Positions 53,590-61,425 of a stretch of DNA of 64,000 nt are shown here, piece by piece. The position numbers were made by a program, and so were the translations under genes. The stretch lies in NCBI RefSeq assembly GCF_014109765.1, contig NZ_CP059139.1, positions 1,922,001 to 1,986,000 of the forward strand, read 5' to 3'. Under the pieces are notes generated by a model, which ran no database searches, was not told the DNA's origin, and was given only the letters and a program-made list of their open reading frames with translations. The DNA comes from Pseudomonas berkeleyensis (GTDB taxonomy: Bacteria; Pseudomonadota; Gammaproteobacteria; Pseudomonadales; Pseudomonadaceae). Position 1 is the first letter of the stretch, and each line of letters starts with the position of its first letter.

Positions 53590-54831
53590 ATGGTAGGAAA
53601 GAAGTACGACTGGGAAGACGGTGCTGAACTGGCCGACCACTCTAAAATGAAACACCAGATCCTAAGTGAGTATTTCTACGAGTACGTCATCACCCGCTGC
53701 CAGACACCAAAAATGGAGCGTTTTCGCCTAGCGATTGTGGATGGATTTGCAGGCGGAGGACGATACAAATGTGGAGCACCAGGCTCTCCTCTGATCTTCA
53801 TCCAAGAGCTTCATCGAGCAATTAATGACATCAATGTGAATCGAGCGGTGCAGAACCTCGCGCCTATCCGTATTGAATGCACCATGGTGCTAAACGACTA
53901 CGAGCCAGCTGCACTAGACTCCCTCAAAACTCACATAGCCCCAGTCCTCGTTGAGTACGTCGACTCAAGCGAGTACCTATCAGTCCAAATCGACTACTTG
54001 AACGATGAGTTCGAGAAGGTTTACCCACGAATTAAGGAGTACCTGCAGCGAGGTAGATTTCGGAACATCCTGTTCAACCTAGATCAGTGCGGGCACAGCC
54101 ACGTCACGACCGAAACACTGCGGGACATCATGAACTCGGACAATTCAACCGAGATCTTCTACACTTTCATGATTACTGCGTTGCTGACTTACCTGCAGAA
54201 ACACAATCCGCAAATGCTCGAGCGGCAATTGGCGCACCTCTCTATAAGCAAACTCGATCTCGATCTTCTATCCGAGCAAATGAGCAATCGCCAATGGCTC
54301 GGAACGGCAGAAAATATCGTCTTCTCTGCCTTCCAGAAATGCGCACAGTTTGTCAGCCCCTTCTCCATCAACAACCCTCAGGGGTGGCGTTATTGGCTGA
54401 TACACCTTGCCAGCTCTTACCGGGCACGTCAGGTGTACAACAACGTGCTGCATAAGAACAGCAAGTCTCAAGCTCACTTCGGTCGCTCAGGCCTGAATAT
54501 GCTGGCTCACGATCCTCAGGAAGAAGGCACCTTATACCTGTTCGATGTGAATGCGCGGGATGAGGCTAAAGGTCAGCTTCATGACGATATACCCAAGCTG
54601 ATTTCGGAGTTCGGTGATGCGCTGAACATGGCCGAGTTCTATGGCCGCATTTACAACCACACCCCAGCGCATAGCGACGACATTCATGTGACGATGATCG
54701 AGAATCCCGACCTCGAGATCATCACTCCGTCAGGTGGAACACGGCGTAAAGCGAACCAGATCGACATCAAAGACACAATTAAGCTCAAATCCCAGACCAG
54801 CTTCTTCCCGATGTTCCAGCGCAAGACCTAG
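53590..54831 (+). CDS. tcmP: Three-Cys-motif partner protein TcmP
   Basis: The 413-residue protein has the TcmP layout. The N-terminal part (DHSKMKHQILSEYFYEYV) leads to LAIVDGFAGGGRYKCGAPGSP near residues 48-68, a Rossmann-type glycine loop like that of methyltransferases. IECTMVLNDYEP and NILFNLDQCGHSHV (about residues 160-173) resemble the following strands. The C-terminal half is helical. It always pairs with three-Cys-motif proteins; joint function is unknown. GC is low and it ends the island. Confidence 0.9.
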   Translation: MVGKKYDWEDGAELADHSKMKHQILSEYFYEYVITRCQTPKMERFRLAIVDGFAGGGRYKCGAPGSPLIFIQELHRAINDINVNRAVQNLAPIRIECTMVLNDYEPAALDSLKTHIAPVLVEYVDSSEYLSVQIDYLNDEFEKVYPRIKEYLQRGRFRNILFNLDQCGHSHVTTETLRDIMNSDNSTEIFYTFMITALLTYLQKHNPQMLERQLAHLSISKLDLDLLSEQMSNRQWLGTAENIVFSAFQKCAQFVSPFSINNPQGWRYWLIHLASSYRARQVYNNVLHKNSKSQAHFGRSGLNMLAHDPQEEGTLYLFDVNARDEAKGQLHDDIPKLISEFGDALNMAEFYGRIYNHTPAHSDDIHVTMIENPDLEIITPSGGTRRKANQIDIKDTIKLKSQTSFFPMFQRKT

Positions 54832-55007
54832 CGGGCTCTAATAGATCCAGCATCTATCACTGACATCTGCATACCGGTTAGTTACAACGCACAAGCGCAA
54901 TAGACACTGACTCTGTAGCTGATCAACGTCTGCTTTTGGCCGGAAGCTGCCGCTGATTAGAGGGCCCTCGCAAGGATGTTATTGCTCCCTAAATCTTCAC
55001 ATCTGAC
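54832..55007. other. Right edge of the island
   Basis: About 175 bases of lower GC between tcmP and the convergent AI-2E gene. No repeat matching the left edge, tRNA or terminator was seen. Confidence 0.4.
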
Positions 55008-56093
55008 TCACTCCGGCAACCGAACCTTCTTCTTCGCCCCAAACAGATTCCAGCTGGCCACGAACAGCGCCGCCACCAGCGGGCCGATCACGAAGCCGTT
55101 GAGGCCCAGCAGGGCCAGGCCGCCTAGGGTGGAAATCAGGATCAGGTAGTCGGGCATGCGGGTGTCCTTGCCGACCAGGATGGGGCGCAGGATGTTGTCC
55201 ACCAGGCCGATCACCAGCACGCCGAAGGCGGTGAGGATGATGCCTTGTACCAGGCTGCCACTGAGCATCAGGTAGATGGCCACCGGTGCCCAGATGATGC
55301 CCGCGCCGGCAGCCGGCAGCAGTGACAGAAACGCCATCAGTACGCCCCACAGCAGCGGACTGTAGAGGCCGAGCGCCCAGAAGATGAAGCCACCGAGCGC
55401 GCCCTGAACGGCGGCGACCACCACGTTGCCTTTCACCGTGGCGCGTACCACGCGGGTGAACTTTATCTGCAGGCGGCGTTTGGAGCTGTCGGCCAGCGGA
55501 ACGGCCGCGCGGATTTTGTGTACCAGATCCTTGCCGTCGCGCAGCAGGAAGAACAGCAGGTACAGCATGACGAAGAAGCCGATGAAGAACTCGAAGGTGC
55601 CCTGGCCGATGGCGAACACCTTGGTGGCCAGGTATTGGCTGCCAGCCATGGCGCCTTTGGAGATCTGTTCGCGCAGGCCTTCGAGGTTGGTCATGCCAAC
55701 ACGGTCGAGTTGTTCCTGTATCGACGGCGGCAGCATCTGGATGAAGCTGGTGACATAAGCACCGGCGTCCAGCTCGCCCGATTCCAGTTTCTGGTACAGC
55801 GCAGTGCCCTCGGCCACCACCGCCGAGGTGATGAAGATCACCGGCAGGATCGCTACCAGCAGGCAGATGATCAGCGTCAGCAGGGCGGCCAGGTTGCCTT
55901 TGCCGCCGATACGCCGCAGTAGGCGCTCTTGCAGGGGCGCGAATACCACGGCCAGCACCATCGCCCAGAACACGGCGCCGTAGAATGGCAGCAGTATCCA
56001 GAAGAAGGCCACGGTCACCAGGACGAGCAGCAGGATGAAGGCTTTCTGTTCGAAGGTCGGGCTTGGCATGGCGGGCTCGTCGGGAAGGGGCAT
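55008..56093 (-). CDS. AI-2E transporter family (PerM/YdiK) membrane protein
   Basis: The start is taken at 56093, where GGGGGA lies nine bases upstream; ATG 56069 is an alternative. The product is about 361 residues with seven to eight membrane segments, a soluble loop (about 95-150) and the AI-2E motif region (LSLLPAAGAGIIWAPVAIYL; DNILRPILVGKDTRMPDYL). Family members export diverse solutes or ions; the AI-2 name is historical. Confidence 0.9.
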   Translation of the reverse strand: MPLPDEPAMPSPTFEQKAFILLLVLVTVAFFWILLPFYGAVFWAMVLAVVFAPLQERLLRRIGGKGNLAALLTLIICLLVAILPVIFITSAVVAEGTALYQKLESGELDAGAYVTSFIQMLPPSIQEQLDRVGMTNLEGLREQISKGAMAGSQYLATKVFAIGQGTFEFFIGFFVMLYLLFFLLRDGKDLVHKIRAAVPLADSSKRRLQIKFTRVVRATVKGNVVVAAVQGALGGFIFWALGLYSPLLWGVLMAFLSLLPAAGAGIIWAPVAIYLMLSGSLVQGIILTAFGVLVIGLVDNILRPILVGKDTRMPDYLILISTLGGLALLGLNGFVIGPLVAALFVASWNLFGAKKKVRLPE

Positions 56094-56215
56094 GCCAGTT
56101 AGTCCCCCGAAGCCCTGGCAAAGTGCCCACAAAGTTGGATTGGGCCGAGGCGGCAGGGCTTGACAGCTCTGGGATACTGGAAGGCGTGAGTACGATCATT
56201 CAACGGAGGTTTGCC

Positions 56216-56920
56216 ATGCGTGAAGAGGAACTCAAGGCGCTGTTCGACCAGCAGGCGGCCGGTTACGACAAGCAGTGGGTGGGGATGGCGCCGATTCGCG
56301 AGGCACTGTATCTGCTGCTCGACGCGCTTTTCGTAGGGTTGCCGGCCGATGCGCGGATTCTTTGCGTGGGCGCCGGCACGGGAGCGGAAATCGCTCACTT
56401 GGCCGAGCGCTTTCCCGCTTGGCACTTCACTGCGCTCGATCCGTCCGGGGCGATGCTGGAGGTGTGCCGTCAGCGTGCGCAGCGCGGCGGTTTCTTGCAT
56501 CGTTGCGAGTTCCACGAGGGTTACCTCGACACGCTGGCAGCGGGGCCGGCCTATGACGGCGCCACCTGTTTTCTGGTGTCGCAGTTCCTGCTTGAACCGG
56601 CGGCACGCACGGGCTTCTTCCGCCAGATCGCTCAGCGCCTGAAACCGGGTGGGCTGCTGGCCAATGCCGACCTGGCATCGGACATTCATTCGCCAGCCTA
56701 CGAGGTGCTGTTGCCTGGCTGGATGACGCTGATGTCATCGGCTGGCGTCGATGCGCAAATGCTGGAGCGGGCGCGAGCAGCCTATGCCCGTGATGTGGCA
56801 GTGCTGCCGGCGCAGCAGGTGGCCGGCATCATCCAGGCGGCGGGCTTCGAGGTGCCCGTGCAGTTCTTCCAGGCGGGGCTGATGCACGGCTGGTTGTGCC
56901 AGCGCGAAGCAGTGGCTTGA
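56216..56920 (+). CDS. SAM-dependent methyltransferase
   Basis: The 234-residue protein is preceded by CGGAGG. It has the class I motif ILCVGAGTGAEIAHLAERFP near residue 50, an acidic ALDPSGAMLEV at motif II, and RLKPGGLLANADL at motif III. Substrate not deducible. It is divergent from the AI-2E gene. Confidence 0.9.
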   Translation: MREEELKALFDQQAAGYDKQWVGMAPIREALYLLLDALFVGLPADARILCVGAGTGAEIAHLAERFPAWHFTALDPSGAMLEVCRQRAQRGGFLHRCEFHEGYLDTLAAGPAYDGATCFLVSQFLLEPAARTGFFRQIAQRLKPGGLLANADLASDIHSPAYEVLLPGWMTLMSSAGVDAQMLERARAAYARDVAVLPAQQVAGIIQAAGFEVPVQFFQAGLMHGWLCQREAVA

Positions 56921-56930
56921 GCGGCGCTTG

Positions 56931-57320
56931 CTATTCGCGACGCGTGTCGTTCTCGCGGTCGCGCGGGTAGTGCCGGTCGAAGGGGAAGGGCGGCAGCCAG
57001 GCTTCGCGGCGGATCGTCCACAGTTCATAGGTGGGCGTGAACTGATCCGGCGCATCCAGCGAACCGAGGTTCACTTCGATTTCATCCGCCGAGCGCGAGA
57101 ATACCGATGAGCCACAAAGGGGGCAGAAATGACGACCGGCATAGTGGCCGGTCTCGCCCTCTATCGTGACCGCCTCCTGCGGGAAGATGGCCGAGGTGTG
57201 GAAGAGGGCGCCGTGGTGCTTGCGACAGTCCAGGCAGTGGCAGACGCCGACCCGATAAGGCTGGCCGCGGGTTTCGAAACGTACCTGGCCGCACAGGCAA
57301 CCGCCGCTGTGTCGATCCAT
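56931..57320 (-). CDS. GFA-like zinc-binding protein
   Basis: The 129-residue protein keeps the GFA motif cysteines: GGCLCGQVRF, GVCHCLDCRKHHGALF and HFCPLCGSSVF. Members related to glutathione-dependent formaldehyde-activating enzyme bind zinc; most have no proven activity. It ends convergent to the methyltransferase gene. Confidence 0.92.
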   Translation of the reverse strand: MDRHSGGCLCGQVRFETRGQPYRVGVCHCLDCRKHHGALFHTSAIFPQEAVTIEGETGHYAGRHFCPLCGSSVFSRSADEIEVNLGSLDAPDQFTPTYELWTIRREAWLPPFPFDRHYPRDRENDTRRE

Positions 57321-57372
57321 CTTCTTGTCCTCTGGAATGGGGTACCCGCCAGCCTAGCAAAGGCTTGCCGCG

Positions 57373-57990
57373 CTATCGGTGCTGACTGGCGAGCGCCAGC
57401 AGGGCGCCGAAGCCAATCAGCAGGCCACCGAACAGGCGGTCGATCCATAGTCTGGCGGCCAGCAGTCGGTCGCGCACGGCACCGGCGGAAAAACACAGGG
57501 CAACCAGCGTGAACCAGCCGATATGAGCCAGGGCGATGAAAGCACCATAGCCCAGTTGTGTGGCCAGGCCCGTGCCGGGCTGCACCACCTGCATGAACAG
57601 GCTGACGATGAACACCGCCGTCTTGGGGTTAAGGGCGTTGGTCAGCAGGCCGGTGCGTAGTGCGGCACTGTCTGCCGGCGGCGTCTGCTGGCTGTCGGCT
57701 GCTGCGCTGTCGGGTTTGCTCAGCAGCATCTTCACGCCAAGGTAGATCAGGTACGCCGCTCCAGCCAGCTTGAGGGCGTTGAACAGCCAGGTCGATTGCT
57801 GCAGCAGCAGGCCAACGCCGAGCAGGGTGTAGCCGACGTGGATCAGTACACCCAGGCCGATGCCCAGCGCCGTGAGCACACCGGCACGGCGCGACAGCAG
57901 CAGGCTGTTGCGGGTGACCAGGGCGAAATCCGCTCCCGGGCTGATCACGGCAAGCAAGGTAATGGTGATTACAGCTATCCATTCGGTCAT
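57373..57990 (-). CDS. LysE-family amino-acid exporter
   Basis: The 205-residue product starts MTEWIAVITITLLAVISPGAD, with the LysE/RhtB pattern (PGADFALVTRNSLLLSRRAG; AYLIYLGVKMLLS; NALNPKTAVFIVSLFMQ) and six membrane segments. Probably exports an amino acid or related solute. The LysR gene just upstream in the opposite direction, 64 bases away, likely controls it. Confidence 0.92.
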   Translation of the reverse strand: MTEWIAVITITLLAVISPGADFALVTRNSLLLSRRAGVLTALGIGLGVLIHVGYTLLGVGLLLQQSTWLFNALKLAGAAYLIYLGVKMLLSKPDSAAADSQQTPPADSAALRTGLLTNALNPKTAVFIVSLFMQVVQPGTGLATQLGYGAFIALAHIGWFTLVALCFSAGAVRDRLLAARLWIDRLFGGLLIGFGALLALASQHR

Positions 57991-58054
57991 GGCGTATTCT
58001 TGCGTTCGTTGAGGTTGAGCCAATTATTCCGATGATCAACAGCGATGAATAACG

Positions 58055-58969
58055 ATGAGTTCTGACATGGATAGTGAGCTGGACACACAGATGGGTGATG
58101 CGCGTTTGCCCTCGTTGCTAGCGCTGCGCTGTTTCGAAGCGGCGGCGCGCTGCGAGAACTTCAGCCGCGCTGCCCAGGAGTTGCATCTGACCCATGGCGC
58201 GGTCAGTCGGGCGGTGCGTCTGCTGGAAGACGACCTGGGTGTCGAGTTGTTCGAGCGGCGCAGTCGTCGGGTGTTTCTCAACGAGGCGGGACGCAAGCTG
58301 GCGCGCGCGGTGAGCGATGGAATGGGGCTGATGCGCCAGGCCACGCGCGAGCTACGCGCCAGTGCCCGGCAGACGCGACCGCTGGCGTTGTCCTGTGAGC
58401 CGACGCTGCTGATGCGCTGGCTGATACCGCGCTGGAGTGCGTTTCAGGCGCATCAGCCGGAGCGGGAGATTCACCTGCTGGCGGGCGGTGGGCCGTTCTC
58501 CTTCGAGGCGGGGATCGACCTGGCCATCCGTCGCGATGACTTCCCCTGGCCGGCTGGCTATCACGCCGAAACGCTGTTTGCCGAGCGGGTAGGGCCGGTC
58601 TGCCGGGCGGACAAGGTCGAGCAATGGTTCACCGCCAACGGCCTGCGCTCGGATGCGCCGCTGTTGCATACGCGCACTCGGCCGAGTGCCTGGGCGGAGT
58701 GGGCGAATGCCGCAGGTGCCAGCGCTGCAGATGGCCCTGCGCAGACCTTCGAACATTTCTACTTCAGCCTGCAGGCTGCGGTGGCCGGCCTGGGCGTGGC
58801 TATCGGGCCATGGCATCTGGTGCGCGACGACATCGACAGCGGGTTCTTGGGCGCACCGCTTGGTTTCGTCGAGGACGGTTCGCGTTACTGCCTGCTCTCA
58901 CCCGATGCACTGGCGCCTGAGAGCCTGCAGGCCGAATTGCTGGCCTGGCTGCGGGAAGTGGGCAGGTAG
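58055..58969 (+). CDS. LysR-family regulator
   Basis: The 304-residue protein has a winged helix (about residues 15-75; ALRCFEAAARCENFSRAAQE; VSRAVRLLEDDLGVELFERR) and a GcvA-type effector domain (MRWLIPRWSAF). It is divergent from the LysE exporter gene and probably regulates it. Confidence 0.92.
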   Translation: MSSDMDSELDTQMGDARLPSLLALRCFEAAARCENFSRAAQELHLTHGAVSRAVRLLEDDLGVELFERRSRRVFLNEAGRKLARAVSDGMGLMRQATRELRASARQTRPLALSCEPTLLMRWLIPRWSAFQAHQPEREIHLLAGGGPFSFEAGIDLAIRRDDFPWPAGYHAETLFAERVGPVCRADKVEQWFTANGLRSDAPLLHTRTRPSAWAEWANAAGASAADGPAQTFEHFYFSLQAAVAGLGVAIGPWHLVRDDIDSGFLGAPLGFVEDGSRYCLLSPDALAPESLQAELLAWLREVGR

Positions 58970-58977
58970 CTGGTTCT

Positions 58978-59331
58978 TTACAGGCGATCCAGCTCGCGCA
59001 CGACCTTCGCCCATTCCGATCTCAGGGTGCGACGCAGGCAGGCGATGAGGAGGCGGTCGCGCAGGCGACGCAGCGGCCAGCGTTGTCGGGCGGCCTGATT
59101 ACGTTCGATGGTTTCGCTGAGCCAGGCGCTGTCGAAGTCCGTCCAGATCGGTGGGATGGGCGCGAGCAGGTTGGTGTAGCACGCCGGGGCAACGTCTTCG
59201 TAGAAGGCGGCTTCCACCGTGGTGCGGTCGAACTCGGTGAGCTGGCGGGCAATGCCGGCGTAGTCGACTTCGTTGTCGACGAATACGTCCGACAGCGCCG
59301 ACCACAGCTGGATGCGTTCTTCGCGGGTCAT
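58978..59331 (-). CDS. Uncharacterised 117-residue protein
   Basis: The protein starts MTREERIQLWSALSDVFVDN and is helical with aromatic and acidic residues (YAGIARQLTEFDRTTVEAAF) and an Arg-rich C-terminal helix. It resembles small conserved pseudomonad proteins of unknown role. The stop is nine bases from that of the convergent LysR gene. Confidence 0.72.
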   Translation of the reverse strand: MTREERIQLWSALSDVFVDNEVDYAGIARQLTEFDRTTVEAAFYEDVAPACYTNLLAPIPPIWTDFDSAWLSETIERNQAARQRWPLRRLRDRLLIACLRRTLRSEWAKVVRELDRL

Positions 59332-59557
59332 CTCGTTCTGCTCAATTGCGTGTCATGAATGCCGCCTGGTACAGGGTGAGACTGTAAGGGCTGGCGTGCA
59401 TCCTGGCCATCGGCTGCGGGCTGCTGCGAAGCCTTGGCGGCATGTATCATCGGGAGCCTGTTTTCGCGTTCGAACCTGCGTGTGGGGTTCGGCCACGCCG
59501 CCACTGTTTCGTATCCGGGGCCATGACACCGGCCCGTCCTTTGCGAGTGATGACACC

Positions 59558-61261
59558 ATGATCGAGGTAACCGAAGTTTCCATTGCCGAGCTGCGCGCCG
59601 CGCTGGAGTCCGGCCGCACCACGGCGGTCGAGCTGGTCAAGGCCTACCTGGCGCGAATCGACGCCTACGATGGCCCGGATACGCCGACCCGGCTCAACGC
59701 GGTGGTGGTGCGTAACCCCGACGCGTTGAAGGAAGCAGAAGCCTCTGATGCGCGCCGCGCCCGTGGCGAAACCCTCGGCCCATTGGATGGTATTCCCTAC
59801 ACGGCCAAGGACAGTTATCTGGTCAAGGGCCTGACAGCGGCCTCCGGCAGTCCGGCGTTCAAGGATCTGGTGGCGCAGCGCGATGCCTTCACTGTCGAGC
59901 GCCTGCGCGCGGCCGGTGCCATCTGCCTGGGCAAGACCAACATGCCGCCGATGGCCAATGGCGGCATGCAGCGTGGCGTTTATGGTCGCGCCGAAAGCCC
60001 CTACAACGCCGACTACCTGACCGCGCCGTTCGCCTCGGGCTCGTCCAATGGTGCCGGTACGGCAACCGCTGCCAGCTTCTCCGCCTTCGGCCTGGCCGAG
60101 GAAACCTGGTCCAGCGGGCGCGGTCCGGCCTCCAACAACGGCCTGTGCGCCTACACCCCGTCGCGTGGGGTGATCTCGGTGCGCGGCAACTGGCCGCTGA
60201 CGCCGACCATGGATGTGGTGGTGCCTTACGCCCGCACCATGGCCGATCTGCTGGAAGTGCTCGACGTGGTGGTGGCCGACGATGCCGACACGCGTGGCGA
60301 TCTGTGGCGTTTGCAGCCCTGGGTACCGATCCCGCGGGCCTCCGAAGTACGCCCCGCGTCCTACCTGGCGCTGGCGGCCAAGGCTGATGCGCTGGCCGGC
60401 AAGCGTCTGGGCGTGCCGCGCATGTTCATCAACAAGGACGAAGAGGCCGGTACCAGCGAAGCACCGGGGATCGGCGGGCCGACCGGCCAGCGCATCCACA
60501 CCCGGCCGACGGTGATCGCCCTGTGGGAGGCTGCGCGCCAGGCGCTGGAAGCGGCCGGTGCCGAAGTGCTGGAGGTGGACTTCCCGCTGGTGTCCAACTG
60601 CGAGGGTGATCGCCCCGGCGCGCCGACCGTGTTCAATCGCGGCATCGTCACGCCCGAGTTCCTGCATGACGAGCTGTGGGAGTTGAGTGGCTGGGCCTTC
60701 GATGACTTCCTGCGTGCCAACGACGACCCCAAGCTCAATCGCCTGGCCGATGTGGATGGCCCGCAGATCTTCCCGCACGACCCCGGCACGCTGCCGAATC
60801 GCGAGGGCGACCTGGCGGCGGGCATGGACGAATACGTCAACATGGCCAAGCGCGGCATCAAGCCCTGGGATCAGATCGCCACGCTGCCCGACGGCCTGCG
60901 CGGCCTGGAGCAGATCCGCAAGATCGATCTGGAAGACTGGATGGATCGGTTGGGGCTGGATGCGGTGCTGTTCCCCACCGTGGCCGATGTGGGCCCGGCC
61001 GATGCCGATGTGAACCCGGCTTCCGCCGATATCGCCTGGAGCAACGGCGTGTGGGTGGCCAATGGCAACCTGGCGATCCGTCACCAGGGCGTGCCGACCG
61101 TCACCGTGCCGATGGGTGTGATGGCCGATATCGGCATGCCGGTGGGCCTGACCTTCGCGGGGCGTGCCTACGATGATTCGGCGTTGCTGCAACTGGCAGC
61201 GGCGTATGAGTCGACCGGCAACAAGCGTCAGGTACCGCCGCGTACTCCGCCGTTGGGGTGA
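59558..61261 (+). CDS. Amidase-signature family hydrolase
   Basis: The 567-residue enzyme starts MIEVTEVSIAELRAALES. The catalytic Lys is in IPYTAKDSY near residue 88, the cis-Ser in FASGSSNGAGTAT near 170, and the nucleophile Ser in EETWSSGRGPASNN near 190. The set is typical for the family, which hydrolyses amides such as acyl- or aryl-amides. There is no signal peptide. Its length is greater than the usual 450-500, with an extended C-terminal half. Substrate unknown. Confidence 0.9.
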   Translation: MIEVTEVSIAELRAALESGRTTAVELVKAYLARIDAYDGPDTPTRLNAVVVRNPDALKEAEASDARRARGETLGPLDGIPYTAKDSYLVKGLTAASGSPAFKDLVAQRDAFTVERLRAAGAICLGKTNMPPMANGGMQRGVYGRAESPYNADYLTAPFASGSSNGAGTATAASFSAFGLAEETWSSGRGPASNNGLCAYTPSRGVISVRGNWPLTPTMDVVVPYARTMADLLEVLDVVVADDADTRGDLWRLQPWVPIPRASEVRPASYLALAAKADALAGKRLGVPRMFINKDEEAGTSEAPGIGGPTGQRIHTRPTVIALWEAARQALEAAGAEVLEVDFPLVSNCEGDRPGAPTVFNRGIVTPEFLHDELWELSGWAFDDFLRANDDPKLNRLADVDGPQIFPHDPGTLPNREGDLAAGMDEYVNMAKRGIKPWDQIATLPDGLRGLEQIRKIDLEDWMDRLGLDAVLFPTVADVGPADADVNPASADIAWSNGVWVANGNLAIRHQGVPTVTVPMGVMADIGMPVGLTFAGRAYDDSALLQLAAAYESTGNKRQVPPRTPPLG

Positions 61262-61271
61262 GTCGCCGTCC

Positions 61272-61334
61272 CCGTGGGAGGGGCTTTAGCCGCGACGGCT
61301 GTCGAATATGTCGCCGCTAAAGCGCCTCCCACGG
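61272..61334. repeat. REP-like inverted repeat 1
   Basis: CCGTGGGAGGGGCTTTAGC and its near-inverse GCTAAAGCGCCTCCCACGG flank a short variable centre. It is one of the short palindromic repeats found many times in Pseudomonas genomes. Confidence 0.75.
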
Positions 61335-61353
61335 TTTATGGCTCTCCTCAGTT

Positions 61354-61406
61354 GTAGGGCGGGTGCAACCCGCCGCGATGGCAATGGTGGGTTTCCCCCG
61401 CCCTAC
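61354..61406. repeat. REP-like inverted repeat 2
   Basis: GTAGGGCGGGTGCAACCCGC on the left and GGTTTCCCCCGCCCTAC on the right form an imperfect palindrome 20 bases after repeat 1. It resembles another Pseudomonas REP class and may also act as terminator between amidase and gspD. Confidence 0.72.
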
Positions 61407-61425
61407 GAGATGAATGGCCCTGTCT

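Noticed and set aside
54997..56199. 400-codon minus-strand frame parallel to the AI-2E gene
   Set aside because: Same strand, different frame; the AI-2E frame has clear membrane segments whereas this one is Arg/Pro/Gly noise.
59447..61192. 581-codon minus-strand frame across the amidase
   Set aside because: Mirror of the amidase gene; composition typical of a non-coding complementary frame.
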